From the NCBI RefSeq assembly GCF_900104065.1, contig NZ_FNLC01000003.1, positions 372,001 through 436,000 on the forward strand: DNA of 64,000 bases, written 5' to 3'. Positions 43,943 to 53,344 of this stretch are shown here, piece by piece (the first letter of the stretch is position 1; each line of letters starts with the position of its first letter). The notes under the pieces were generated by a model. That model ran no database searches. It was not told the origin of the DNA and saw only the letters and a list, made by a program, of their open reading frames with translations. The translations under genes were made by a program, and so were the position numbers. This stretch comes from Natronobacterium texcoconense (GTDB taxonomy: Archaea > Halobacteriota > Halobacteria > Halobacteriales > Natrialbaceae).

Positions 43943-44776
43943 CTACAGCGGGACGAACGCGACTGCCTCGATCAGCGAGGTTGCAACGTCTTGCTCGAGG
44001 CCGTAGGCCATCGATATGTAGAGAATGACGAACTGGAACGCGTTGAGTGCGGCGTGGGCGATAGTCGGGACCAGGAGGTTGTCGGCCCTGACGTACACGT
44101 AGCCGAAGATCACGGACCCACCGAACATGATGACGAGCGACGCGAGGGTTGCGACGACCGATCCGGCGAGTGCGTACATCGGGAAGTGGACGAGAGCGAA
44201 GATGACGCTCGTGACCAGGACCGCTTGCATCGGGGTAAACGCCTCGTACAGTCGCTTCTGGATGACGTTCCGGAAGAGAAACTCCTCTGCTGGTGCATTG
44301 AAGAAAAAGACGATGACGATCATGATCAGGACCATCGTCTGGTCGCCGCCGATGATGTCGACGACCTGGCTATCCGCGGCGGGAACGCCGAGCAACTCGT
44401 AGAGAAAACTGACGACGAACAGGAAGGCGATGCTCCCGACGCTGCCGGCAAGCATGTAGATCCAGTCCCGTTTCGTCGGCACGCGAAGGTCGATCCACGA
44501 CAGTCCGCGATCGGTCCACAGCAGGTAGATGATACCCGCAAGCGTAATTCCGACGAAGTTCAACGCCATGAAGAGCGTTCGTCCCAGGAGGGAGGTCTCA
44601 CCGTACTCGCCGGTCTGGGTGGCCTCGAGCAGTGCGGGGTCGACCAGAAACGCTGGCAGCGTCGTAACCTGTGGCACGACGACGAGGCCGAAGGCCATCA
44701 GTCCGACGGCGACGAGCATCGATCGGACCGGCGCGCCGTCGCGCTCTATATCGGCAGGGCGGGAGGGTGTTTCCAT
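43943..44776 (-). CDS. CPBP-family intramembrane metalloprotease
   Basis: This 277-residue protein has about seven to eight transmembrane helices and the CPBP/Abi signature: EE in NAPAEEFLFRNVIQKRL, then HFPMYAL and later His in ADNLLVPTIAHAALNAFQF. Such membrane proteases process or modify membrane-associated proteins; substrates in archaea are mostly unknown. It lies between hjc and the large LOV/Bat regulator, all on the minus strand but well spaced. Confidence 0.88.
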   Translation of the reverse strand: METPSRPADIERDGAPVRSMLVAVGLMAFGLVVVPQVTTLPAFLVDPALLEATQTGEYGETSLLGRTLFMALNFVGITLAGIIYLLWTDRGLSWIDLRVPTKRDWIYMLAGSVGSIAFLFVVSFLYELLGVPAADSQVVDIIGGDQTMVLIMIVIVFFFNAPAEEFLFRNVIQKRLYEAFTPMQAVLVTSVIFALVHFPMYALAGSVVATLASLVIMFGGSVIFGYVYVRADNLLVPTIAHAALNAFQFVILYISMAYGLEQDVATSLIEAVAFVPL

Positions 44777-44849
44777 GTGTACGGCTAGCCGATCACGCTC
44801 CTTGGGCGTTCCTGTCTTTATCCGTTTCAGAATTAACGTACGAACAGGG

Positions 44850-47800
44850 TCACTCTCCTGTAACCGCGATCGTGCCGTCCTCGAGCAGCTGTGCGAGCAA
44901 CCGTCCCTGACCGATCCTGAGGTGGCGGTTGACCGTCGGCTGGCTCACGTCTAACATCGTGGCGATCTCTTCGCCGGTGCTCTCGCGAGGCCACTCGAAA
45001 AAGCCCGCGAAGTAGGCCGTCCGAAGCACCTCGAGTTGGCGGTCCGTGAGGTCGTCGAACAGCGAGGTGACGAGCTCTCGCCGGGTGTGCATCGCACGTT
45101 CGACGTGACGGCGTCGTCTGAGGTCGGCCTCGCCGTAATCGTCTGCGATCACCTCGACGAACTCTCGGACGTCGGTTCCCGTCGGGACGTCGACGGTAAC
45201 GACCGTCTCGTCGCCGTCGGCGCGGATCGATCGAGGACTCCCGCCGTGGCGAACCAGTTGCGAAGCGATGGCGGAACCGGTCACGAGCGCCTCGAACCGG
45301 CAGGTGTTGACCTCGTCGCCGTCGTCACCGTCGTCGCTGATCAGCCGGTACTGCGAGACGGAGACGAGATCCTCGAGTACGTCCGTCACTGCCTCGGACT
45401 CGACGCCGTGGGTCTCGAAGAAAAGCAGCGTCTCCTCGCCGGAGTTGGTTCCCATCCCCTCGTACTCGACACGTGCGCCCGTCATCGACGCGATCCGGGA
45501 CAGGACGTCGCTCGAGTCGGGTATCTCGAGAGTGAGTTCGACCGCTGTCTCCGCGTGGAGTGCCTCTCGAGTCTTCGTCGCGGTGATCGCGTTTGCGATC
45601 GCCTCGCCGAGTTCGGTGAAGACGGTTCGCTCGAGTGACGTGAACGCGTCAGGATCGGTCGCGTACACGGTCAGGACGCCGTAGCTGTAGTCTTCGATCG
45701 TGAGTGGGACGCTGATGACCGACTGGAAACCGGCGTCGAGAGCCTGCTTGCGCCACGACTCCTCTTGCAGTCGGTCGACGACGTTCTCGACGACCGTCGT
45801 CTCCCCGTTTCGTTCCGTACGGACTGCCGGTTCGCTCGAGCCGTCGCTGTCGAACGAGACGGCGTCCATGTACTCTTCGTGTCCTCCTGCCCAGCTTCGA
45901 GGCTCGAGCGTTCCTTCGGCCGAGTTCGCGTCGCCGATCCAGGCGAACGCGACGTCGTCGTTCTCGACCAGTCGTTCCGGGACGGTTTCCTCGATCTCGT
46001 CGCGACTCGTCGCCCCGATCAGCGACTGGTTGATCCGCCGAATCGTCTCGTTGACCGTAACCTGGCGCCTGAGCCGCTGGTTTCGCGTCTCGAGTTCGGC
46101 GTCGCGCTCGCGGAGGCTGGCCTCGCTCTCGAGGCGATCGAACGCGGCCTCGGCCGTCGCGACGAGCGTCTCGATCAGTCGACGCGCTTCGATGTCGATC
46201 GGTTCCGAGTCGGACGCGACCGTGAAGACGCCGTGGTCACCGATCGGAACGACGACTGCGCTCTCGGCGTCCGCTTCGAAGGCGTCGGAGCGATCGAACG
46301 CGGCCGGATCCTCGACGACCGTCTGTGCCCCGGTGACGAACGCATTCCAGAGCACGGAGTCGCTGTTGCCGGCCGCAGCCGACGGCTCGTCGCTCGAGAG
46401 CCGATCGAACGCGTCCGTGTGGCTGACCGGGACAAGGTGGTTCACGTCCGAATCGAGTCGGTAGAGAGCGACGGCCTGTGCCTCGAGGACGTCTTCTGCG
46501 GCGTCGACCACCTGGTCGGCGATCTCCGTGACCGTCTCCGCACCGAGCAGTCCGCGGGTCGCCTCGTGGAGCGACTCGAGGGCCAGTTCCCGTCGTTTCA
46601 GGTCGGTGATATCCTGGAGCGCCCCCTGGTACTTGACGAGTTCGCCGTCCTCGAAGACGGGAGCGCCGAATCCGCGAACCCACCGCAATTCGTCGGGCGA
46701 CGGCTGCATCCGCGCCTCGAGGTCGTAGACGGTTTCGGTCTCGATCGCCGTTTCGAGTGTGTCCCACACTTCTTGCCTGTCTTCTGGATGATACTGTTCG
46801 ATTGCGGCCGCCAGATCGGACCCCTCCTCTTTCGACATGCCGTGGATTCGGTACAGCTCTTCCGTCCACGTCGACTCGCGGGGTTCTTCCCGCAGGTCGA
46901 GTTCCCAGCCACCGATGTTCGCCATCCGCTGGATCCGCTCGAGGAACGCCTGCGTCCGCTCGAGTTCCTGTTCGCGTTCTTTCTGGTCGGTAATGTCCTG
47001 GATCGACCCGCGGACCGCGACGATCTCACCGTCGTCGACGACCGGTTCGCCGATCGTCCGGACCCATCGCTGTTCGCCGTCGTCCCGGATAAATCGCAGT
47101 TCGAGGTCGTAGGGGTCGCCGTCCTCGATCGCCCGTTCGACCGCCTGCTCGAGTTCCGGACGGTCCTCGGGATGGTAGTATTCGAGACCTAACTCGAGAG
47201 TTCCGTCGATCCCGGGTTCGAGGCCGTAGATGCGAGCCGTCTCGTCGGTCCACTCGACGTGTCGTTCGTCTACGTCGAGTTCCCAGCCACCGACGTTTGC
47301 GACTCGCTGAGACTGCTCGAGCAGGGCCTGTGTCCGCTCGAGTTCCCGTTCTCGTTCTTTCTGGTCGGTAATGTCCTGGATCGACCCACGGATCACGACG
47401 GCCTCGGTATCGTCGTATCTGTCGGTGTCGTGGCCGCTGCCGATCGGTTCACCGATCGCCCGAACCCACCGCGTTTCGCGGTCGTCTCCGAGGACGCGCA
47501 GTTCGAGATCGTAGGGGTCGCCGTCCTCGATCGCTCGCTCGATCGCACGCTCGAGTTCTGGCCGATCGTCGGGATGATACAACTCGAGTGCCCGCTCGTA
47601 GTCGACGTCCGAACCGGGTTCGATACCGTGAATTCGTGCCGTCTGGTTGGACCACCGGATGCCGTACTCGTCTTCGTCGGCGTGCAGTTCCCAGCCGCCG
47701 ACGTCTGCGACCCGCTGGGACTGCTCGAGCAGGGCGCGCGTCCGCTGGAGTTCCCGCTCGCTCTCGACCTGGGGAGTGATGTCGATGATAACTCCCTCGA

Positions 47801-49421
47801 GATGGTCGAGATCGCCGTCTTCGTCGAACACGCCACGACCCTGTTCGCTCAGCCAGCGCCGTTCGCCGTCGGCGGTTTCGATCGGGTACGTCACCTGGTA
47901 GGGCTCTTTTGCTGCTATCGCTCGCTGTACGCTGCTCCAGAGACCGTCGTTGCCGTCGAGAATGACGTCTTCGGACCAGTCGACGTCTCCGTCGACCAGT
48001 TCGTTCGTGTCGTACCCCGTAATTTCAAACGCGCCGTCGCTCACGAACTCGAAGGGCCACTTCGGTTCGTTCTCGCAGCGGTAGACGATCCCTGGAACGT
48101 TGCTCATCAGCGTCGACAGCTCTCGTTCCTGTTCCTGGAGTTTTCGCTCGCGTTCCTTGCGTTCGGTGACGTCTTCCTGGAAGCCGACGAAGTTGATCAC
48201 GTCTCCCTCGTCGTCTTCGATCGGCGCGATACTCACCCGGTTCCAGAATTCGGTGCCGTCCTTCCGGTAATTGCGGAGTTCGACGACCGCCGACTCCGCA
48301 GCGTCGACCCCCTCTCGGAGCGTCGCAACCCGTTCGGGGTCGGTGTCCGCTCCCTGCAGGAACCGACAGTTCCGGCCACGAACGTCGGACTCGAGGTACC
48401 CCGTCAACCGCTCGAACGTCTCGTTTGCGTACACGATCGGATTGTCCGGTTCGTCGGGATCCGTGACGGTAACCCCGATCGGTGCCGCATCGAGCACGCG
48501 ACTCTTGAACTGTAGTTCCCGTTCGTACTCCTGGCGCTCGAGTACGTCTTCTACCCGCCGACAGACGAGATCGACGAAGGCACGTTCACTCTCCGTAACC
48601 GGCGGTTCCCGTGATTCCCGATCGACGAAACAGACCGCGCCGTACAGTTCGCCGCTGATCTCGATTCGACCACCTGCGTACCACTCGATTTCTTCGTCTT
48701 CGGAACCCTCGTTTCCGTCCCCGTCGTGGTTCGCAACCACGTTCGAACCGCCGTTCGAGTCGATCACGTACCGGCGGAGTATCTTCCGGAGCTGTGAGTT
48801 ACTTCCACAGTCGATCGCTGGTTGCGTTGATTCTGAGTGTCGTACTCGGATCTCGGGCTGTGTCCCACCCTCGTCGATGCGTGCGACGACCCCCGCCTTC
48901 AGGTCGAGCCGTTCGCACCCTACCTCGAGTATCTCTGCGATCGTCTCCTCACTGTTTGCGTCGGATTCCGACGTGATTCGATCGACTTTTCTCCGGTATC
49001 GCTCGTTCGCGGCGAGACCACGCGTTCGTTCCTGAACGACGCTCGTCAGGTCGCCGATCGCTTCGGATAGATCCTCGAGTTCGTCGTCCCGGCCCGGCCC
49101 GTGGCCGTGATCGAGGTCGACGTCGAGACTCTCTATCTCGGCAGTCGCTTCCGTTTCCTCGAGCGTGTCGGTGACGGACCGAACCTCGGCGGTGAGTCGT
49201 TCGACGACGCTCGATCGACCGGGACTGCCACCGGCGGCGAGTGCGAGAACGCCCGGAACCTCCGACTCGAACGGAAGGGGGAGCGACGAAGCAGCGACGG
49301 CAAGTACGAACGCGCAGATCCCGATCGTCGCCACGAGCCACGATCCGGCCTCCACCGTTCGGTTTTCCCGACACCCGGAACTGGAGGTATCTCTTCGGGA
49401 CGGAACAGGGCCGCGGAACAT
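44850..49421 (-). CDS. Multi-PAS/GAF bacterioopsin-activator-type regulator with a LOV domain
   Basis: This 1523-residue protein is a one-component sensor-regulator. Residues about 27-49 form a hydrophobic membrane segment, 68-140 a coiled region, and 145-295 a GAF domain. Residues 305-425 form a LOV-type PAS domain with the flavin-binding GRNCRFLQ (349-356; Cys352 would form the photo-adduct), NYRKDGTEFWN and GFQEDVTERK. Four more PAS domains follow (about 430-555, 565-690, 700-815, 825-945), then two GAF domains (950-1095, 1120-1290), a Bat N-terminal-like domain (1295-1435) and a C-terminal HTH_10 (LTDRQLEVLRTAYFAGFFEWPR). TATAAT lies about 29 nt before the ATG. A GTG 22 codons in would still keep the membrane segment. 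PAS 3 and 4 are near-duplicates. Confidence 0.9.
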   Translation of the reverse strand: MFRGPVPSRRDTSSSGCRENRTVEAGSWLVATIGICAFVLAVAASSLPLPFESEVPGVLALAAGGSPGRSSVVERLTAEVRSVTDTLEETEATAEIESLDVDLDHGHGPGRDDELEDLSEAIGDLTSVVQERTRGLAANERYRRKVDRITSESDANSEETIAEILEVGCERLDLKAGVVARIDEGGTQPEIRVRHSESTQPAIDCGSNSQLRKILRRYVIDSNGGSNVVANHDGDGNEGSEDEEIEWYAGGRIEISGELYGAVCFVDRESREPPVTESERAFVDLVCRRVEDVLERQEYERELQFKSRVLDAAPIGVTVTDPDEPDNPIVYANETFERLTGYLESDVRGRNCRFLQGADTDPERVATLREGVDAAESAVVELRNYRKDGTEFWNRVSIAPIEDDEGDVINFVGFQEDVTERKERERKLQEQERELSTLMSNVPGIVYRCENEPKWPFEFVSDGAFEITGYDTNELVDGDVDWSEDVILDGNDGLWSSVQRAIAAKEPYQVTYPIETADGERRWLSEQGRGVFDEDGDLDHLEGVIIDITPQVESERELQRTRALLEQSQRVADVGGWELHADEDEYGIRWSNQTARIHGIEPGSDVDYERALELYHPDDRPELERAIERAIEDGDPYDLELRVLGDDRETRWVRAIGEPIGSGHDTDRYDDTEAVVIRGSIQDITDQKERERELERTQALLEQSQRVANVGGWELDVDERHVEWTDETARIYGLEPGIDGTLELGLEYYHPEDRPELEQAVERAIEDGDPYDLELRFIRDDGEQRWVRTIGEPVVDDGEIVAVRGSIQDITDQKEREQELERTQAFLERIQRMANIGGWELDLREEPRESTWTEELYRIHGMSKEEGSDLAAAIEQYHPEDRQEVWDTLETAIETETVYDLEARMQPSPDELRWVRGFGAPVFEDGELVKYQGALQDITDLKRRELALESLHEATRGLLGAETVTEIADQVVDAAEDVLEAQAVALYRLDSDVNHLVPVSHTDAFDRLSSDEPSAAAGNSDSVLWNAFVTGAQTVVEDPAAFDRSDAFEADAESAVVVPIGDHGVFTVASDSEPIDIEARRLIETLVATAEAAFDRLESEASLRERDAELETRNQRLRRQVTVNETIRRINQSLIGATSRDEIEETVPERLVENDDVAFAWIGDANSAEGTLEPRSWAGGHEEYMDAVSFDSDGSSEPAVRTERNGETTVVENVVDRLQEESWRKQALDAGFQSVISVPLTIEDYSYGVLTVYATDPDAFTSLERTVFTELGEAIANAITATKTREALHAETAVELTLEIPDSSDVLSRIASMTGARVEYEGMGTNSGEETLLFFETHGVESEAVTDVLEDLVSVSQYRLISDDGDDGDEVNTCRFEALVTGSAIASQLVRHGGSPRSIRADGDETVVTVDVPTGTDVREFVEVIADDYGEADLRRRRHVERAMHTRRELVTSLFDDLTDRQLEVLRTAYFAGFFEWPRESTGEEIATMLDVSQPTVNRHLRIGQGRLLAQLLEDGTIAVTGE

Positions 49422-49446
49422 AACTCCAGTACAGTCCGCCAGGGAT

Positions 49447-49536
49447 TATACGTTGGGGAGGGACGGCCGGCGCCCTCCCGTTCTTCCACAGGGGGGTTAT
49501 ACACGTAGTGTCCAACGTAGAGAGGCTCAACGTATA
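49447..49536. promoter_or_regulatory. Divergent promoter region with CAACGTA repeats and a GC hairpin
   Basis: CAACGTATA occurs on the minus strand at 49447-49455 (over the regulator's TATA box) and on the plus strand at 49528-49536 (over the HalOD1 gene's TATA box); a third copy, CAACGTA, is at 49513-49519. Between them is GGGAGGG / CCCTCCC (49456-49479) with a palindromic loop. These could be sites for a shared regulator. Confidence 0.5.
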
Positions 49537-49576
49537 TAACGGACAGAGAAATCCCCCGTTCGCCCCTTGATCAGGT

Positions 49577-49834
49577 ATGGCAGAAACAACCCTGGACTAC
49601 CACACTGACTCGCCAAGCCTCCGCGTCGTCGATGCACTCGCTGCCGTAACCGACACCGACCCGCTCGAACTCGAGCCGCTGTACCACGCCGTCGATCCCG
49701 AAGCACTCGATCAGCTGTTTCGCGACGAGTCGGACGCGTACGCGAGCGTACGCTTCGACTATCAGGACCACACGGTCGAAGTTCGGGGGGACGGCACCGT
49801 CGCCATCGATGGAACCGTCCATGAAAGCGGATGA
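49577..49834 (+). CDS. HalOD1 output-domain protein
   Basis: This 85-residue protein is a lone HalOD1 domain, a small haloarchaeal output module found with sensor proteins. Recognisable segments are SPSLRVVDALAAVTDTDPLEL, PLYHAVDPEALDQLF and FDYQDHTVEVRGDGTVAI. It is transcribed divergently from the LOV/Bat regulator and precedes a receiver-PAS gene. Its biochemical role is unknown. Confidence 0.85.
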   Translation: MAETTLDYHTDSPSLRVVDALAAVTDTDPLELEPLYHAVDPEALDQLFRDESDAYASVRFDYQDHTVEVRGDGTVAIDGTVHESG

Positions 49835-49909
49835 CCGGAATCAGCCGTCAGTCCACACGGCTCTCACAGCTCGCCCGCTGAACGCCTCACGACCCACCTC
49901 CACCAGACG

Positions 49910-50680
49910 ATGAGTACCCCATCGATAGACACCATCCCCTACGAACCGCCGATGGGCGACGACGTACTCGCTGTTCTCGTTACCGGTGACGACCGCGTAG
50001 CCAGACACCTCGAGACGCCACAGACGAACTCGATCCCGCTCGATATCACGACGGCTCCGACGCTCTCCGCTGCCTTCGATCGACTGTCCGGTATCGACTG
50101 TTTCGTCTGCCGATATCCGCTCGAAACGGCATCCCTCGAGGAGACGATCGAGCGCGTCCGCCGCCGACGTCCGGGCCTCCCGGTTCTCGTCGTAACTGAC
50201 GACAGTCGCCTGACGGCGGTTCGTGACGCCACGGCCGACCACCGCTGGATCGATGTCATCGTCGCCGACGAAACGGCGAGCATCGACGAGCGACTCCGCT
50301 ATCGAGTCCCGCGACTCGTCGAACGAAAGCACCTGTCGACCCTCTCGAACCGGTCGCTGGCTGGCATCGAACTCGCCGGCGACGCGATCGCGATCGTTAA
50401 CCCCAACGGGACACTCGAGTTCCCGAACCGATCGTTCGCGGTGAAGTTCGGCACCGACCGCGACGACCTCGTCGGCCAGCCGTGGCAGGACCTGTTCACG
50501 CCGGAGACCGTCGACCGACTCGAAACGACTGCAATCCCGACGGTCGAAGACGGGTGGCGATGGACCGGCACCTGTACCGGCCGCCGGACCGACGGCACGG
50601 AGTTCCAGACGCGAGTCAGCGTCGGCGGACTCGAGGACGGCAGTCTGGTGTTCGTGGTCGACGGACTCGAGACGGCGTAG
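49910..50680 (+). CDS. Receiver-like / PAS-domain signalling protein
   Basis: This 256-residue protein has an N-terminal receiver-like domain (VLAVLVTGDDRVARHL, DCFVCRYPLE, GLPVLVVTDD) and a C-terminal PAS domain (about 150-256; AIAIVNPNGTLEFPNRSFAV, then LVGQPWQDLFTPE). The phosphoacceptor position looks replaced (Cys/Tyr region instead of a clear Asp), so it is probably a pseudo-receiver. There is no kinase or HTH. It follows the HalOD1 gene by 75 bases and probably belongs to the same signalling group. Confidence 0.75.
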   Translation: MSTPSIDTIPYEPPMGDDVLAVLVTGDDRVARHLETPQTNSIPLDITTAPTLSAAFDRLSGIDCFVCRYPLETASLEETIERVRRRRPGLPVLVVTDDSRLTAVRDATADHRWIDVIVADETASIDERLRYRVPRLVERKHLSTLSNRSLAGIELAGDAIAIVNPNGTLEFPNRSFAVKFGTDRDDLVGQPWQDLFTPETVDRLETTAIPTVEDGWRWTGTCTGRRTDGTEFQTRVSVGGLEDGSLVFVVDGLETA

Positions 50681-50709
50681 GCCGTCTCAGCGACAATCTC
50701 GTTTTTCCT

Positions 50710-52005
50710 TTACGTTCCGTGGTCCCAGGAGTCCATGTACTCGCGCTGGGTGTCCGTCAGCGAATCGAACTCGACGCCTTCGGCCTCGAGTTTGATCTTG
50801 GCGATCTCGCGGTCGAGTTCGTCCGGCACGTCGTGGACGCCCGCGTCGTACTCGTCGCCGTTTTCGAGCATTTCACGCACACAGACGGCCTGGATACCGA
50901 AGCTCTGGTCCATCACTTCGACGGGGTGGCCCAGCGAGACGGGCGCGGCGAGGTTCACGAGTCGGCCCTCGGCGATGACGTTCAGTCGGCGGCCGTCCTC
51001 GAGTTCGTAGGCTTCGACACCGTCACGGGCCTCGTAACGGTCGACGGCGAGGTCGTCGAGTGCATCGAGGTCGATCTCGATGTCGAAGTGACCTGCGTTT
51101 GCGAGCAGGACGCCGTCTTTCATCTGCTCGAAGTGTTCCTCGACGATGACGTCGCGGTTGCCCGTCGTCGTCAGGAAGACGTCGCCGACCTCGGCGGCTT
51201 CCGCCATCGGCATGACCTCGTAGCCCTCCATGTGGGCCTCGAGGGCGCGCCGTGGTTCGACTTCGGTGACGACGACGTTCGCGTTCTGGCCGGCAGCCTT
51301 CTTCGCGACGCCCTTGCCACAGTAGCCGAAGCCGGAGACGACGACCGTCTTGCCGGCCCACGAGAGGTTCGTCGTCATGGCGATGGAGGCAAGCGAGGAT
51401 TCGCCGGTGCCGTGGACGTTGTCGAAGAGTCGCTTCATGGGGGTGTCGTTGACGGCAAACACGGGGTAGTCGAGCGCGCCGTCTTCGTCCATCGCGCGCA
51501 GGCGGTGGACGCCCGTCGTGGTCTCCTCGGCACCACCGATAATGCCGTCGATCAGTTCGGGGTAGTCCTCGTGAATCGCGGCGACGAGGTCCATCCCGTC
51601 GTCGACCGTGATCGTCGGTTCGTGGGCGATGACGGCCTCGATAGCCTCGTAGTACTCCTCGTCGTCGACGCCGCGTTTCGCGTAACAGGTGATGTTCTCG
51701 TGGGCGTCGAGTGCGGCCGAGACGTCGTCGTGCGTCGAGAGCGGGTTGCAACCCGTCACTGCGACTTCCGCGCCGCCCTCGGCGAGCGTCTCGACGAGGA
51801 TCGCCGTCTTCGCCTCGACGTGCATCGCCATCGCGATCCGCTCGCCCTCGAAGGGTTTCTCCGCGACGAACTCCTCGCGGACGTGCTCGAGGATGGGCAT
51901 GTGCTGGGCGGCCCAGTCCATCTTTCGCCGCCCTTCCTCCTGGGCGGTTTCGACGTCGTCTAGCTGTTCGCTGATCGGGGGATAGGAACTCCCGGTCTCG
52001 GTCAT
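50710..52005 (-). CDS. ahcY: Adenosylhomocysteinase (SAH hydrolase)
   Basis: This 431-residue NAD-dependent enzyme splits S-adenosylhomocysteine into adenosine and homocysteine, keeping methylation going. It shows GCNPLSTHDDVSAAL, the catalytic region VNDTPMKRLFDNVHGTGES, and the NAD-binding VVVSGFGYCGKGVA. The C-terminus ends SWDHGT as in archaeal members. The start at 52005 (MTETGSSYPP) is used; the frame to 52032 adds nine residues. A SAH-type deaminase gene lies 1.3 kb upstream. Confidence 0.95.
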   Translation of the reverse strand: MTETGSSYPPISEQLDDVETAQEEGRRKMDWAAQHMPILEHVREEFVAEKPFEGERIAMAMHVEAKTAILVETLAEGGAEVAVTGCNPLSTHDDVSAALDAHENITCYAKRGVDDEEYYEAIEAVIAHEPTITVDDGMDLVAAIHEDYPELIDGIIGGAEETTTGVHRLRAMDEDGALDYPVFAVNDTPMKRLFDNVHGTGESSLASIAMTTNLSWAGKTVVVSGFGYCGKGVAKKAAGQNANVVVTEVEPRRALEAHMEGYEVMPMAEAAEVGDVFLTTTGNRDVIVEEHFEQMKDGVLLANAGHFDIEIDLDALDDLAVDRYEARDGVEAYELEDGRRLNVIAEGRLVNLAAPVSLGHPVEVMDQSFGIQAVCVREMLENGDEYDAGVHDVPDELDREIAKIKLEAEGVEFDSLTDTQREYMDSWDHGT

Positions 52006-52207
52006 GTCTCGACAGAGAGCGACCGAAGGCAAAACGGTACCGAAGCGAAACGACTCGATGCCGACAGAAACGAACTCGATCGGGTTCGGGGGTGACCCGT
52101 GTTCGTGACGGTAGCCCCGCCACCGCCATCGACGACGAAGCGTGCCTCTGACAGTATCGCGTTTTTCCGTCGTTCGATGCCGGTTCAGTTAGCGACTCGT
52201 GACCTGA

Positions 52208-53197
52208 TCAGGGTCCGGCGTGGTCGGGCGGACCGCCACCGTTGCCGCCACCACTGTTTCCGCTACTGCTGCCACCACTGTTCCCGTTGCCGCCGTCGTT
52301 ACCCGGTCCCGCGTGATCCGGCGGTCCCTGGCCGTTCTCGTCATCATCGTCGCCCGGCGGTCCAGCGTGTTCTGGTGGACCCTGGGTACTCTCGTTGCCG
52401 TCGTCACTCCCCGGCGGGCCAGCGTGACTCGGCGGACCGGCGTGGTCCGGCGCGTTGCCCGGGTTGTTCTCGACCACGAAGGACGCGATCTGCAGTCCCT
52501 GCGTCTCGTTGTCCGTCAGTTCGTTCTCCTTGAAGTCCTGGAGGAGCTGGCCGAAGTTCTCCGGTTCCTCTTCCTCGCCGACGCCCTGGAGCGTCTCCGT
52601 CGTTTCGGCGGACTCGTCGTCGACCGTCGCGGTGAACGTCACGTCGACAGTCTCGTCGGGACCGGCGAGACTGACAGTTCCGTTGTCGTCGGTCGTGTAG
52701 CTGCCCGTGCCCGCGTACGAGACGTTCTCGCTGTCTTCGCCGTCAGCGAGTGCCACGTCGACGGTCACACCCTCGAGCGATTCGTTGCCGTCGGTGACCT
52801 CGACGAGCACGTCACCGTTCTGAGTGACGTCGAGCGAGAGGTCCTCGACGCCGTCGTCGGCTGCGAGCGTGGTCGTCGTCGAGACGCTATCCGCGGTCGT
52901 CGAGGCGGTGACTTCGATCTCGACTGGTTCTTCGGGTTCCGGCAAGTCGACCTCGCCGTCGGCGTCGGTCGGGTACGTGCCGGTACCCGCGTACGACGCG
53001 TTATCGTCGGTGAGTTCGACCTCGACGGTCGCGTTCTCGACGGCCGTTTCGTTCGCTGTGACGGAAACGAGACCGTCGTCCGATACTACGAGCTCGAGGT
53101 CGTCGTCGTCCGGTTCTGCCGCTACCGCGCCGGGAGCGAGCATCGCCAGGACCACGACGACTGCGAGCGTGGATACGAATAATCTGAGGCGGTTCAT
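52208..53197 (-). CDS. Secreted acidic protein with Ig-like repeats and a His-Ala-Gly-Pro tail
   Basis: This 329-residue protein starts MNRLRLFVSTLAVVVVL with a Sec signal ending AVAAEP. The mature protein has two related beta-sandwich-like units (each with SYAGTG followed by a Thr-rich strand) and a C-terminal low-complexity tail of about 80 residues with five HAGP motifs (GPPDHAGP, GPPEHAGP and variants) mixed with Asp/Gly/Asn/Ser. ATG 53197 is chosen because a TTTATG box lies 31 nt upstream; ATG 53209 is also possible. No membrane anchor is seen, so it may be shed or cell-wall bound. Function unknown. Confidence 0.75.
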   Translation of the reverse strand: MNRLRLFVSTLAVVVVLAMLAPGAVAAEPDDDDLELVVSDDGLVSVTANETAVENATVEVELTDDNASYAGTGTYPTDADGEVDLPEPEEPVEIEVTASTTADSVSTTTTLAADDGVEDLSLDVTQNGDVLVEVTDGNESLEGVTVDVALADGEDSENVSYAGTGSYTTDDNGTVSLAGPDETVDVTFTATVDDESAETTETLQGVGEEEEPENFGQLLQDFKENELTDNETQGLQIASFVVENNPGNAPDHAGPPSHAGPPGSDDGNESTQGPPEHAGPPGDDDDENGQGPPDHAGPGNDGGNGNSGGSSSGNSGGGNGGGPPDHAGP

Positions 53198-53344
53198 CCA
53201 GCTGGACATTCACTCAAAGAAGCATAAACCCGACCGGCAGTTGCCGACGATTTGTGATCGATCAAACGGGCGGAGAATGGGCTAAAGCGTTTACAAACGA
53301 ATTTGAACGTTCGAATTCCGTTCACGTCACGCCGCTCTATGGGA

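Noticed and set aside
45765-47192. Long plus-strand frames across the LOV/PAS gene
   Set aside because: They are antisense to clearly recognisable PAS and GAF repeats and simply follow their duplicated DNA.
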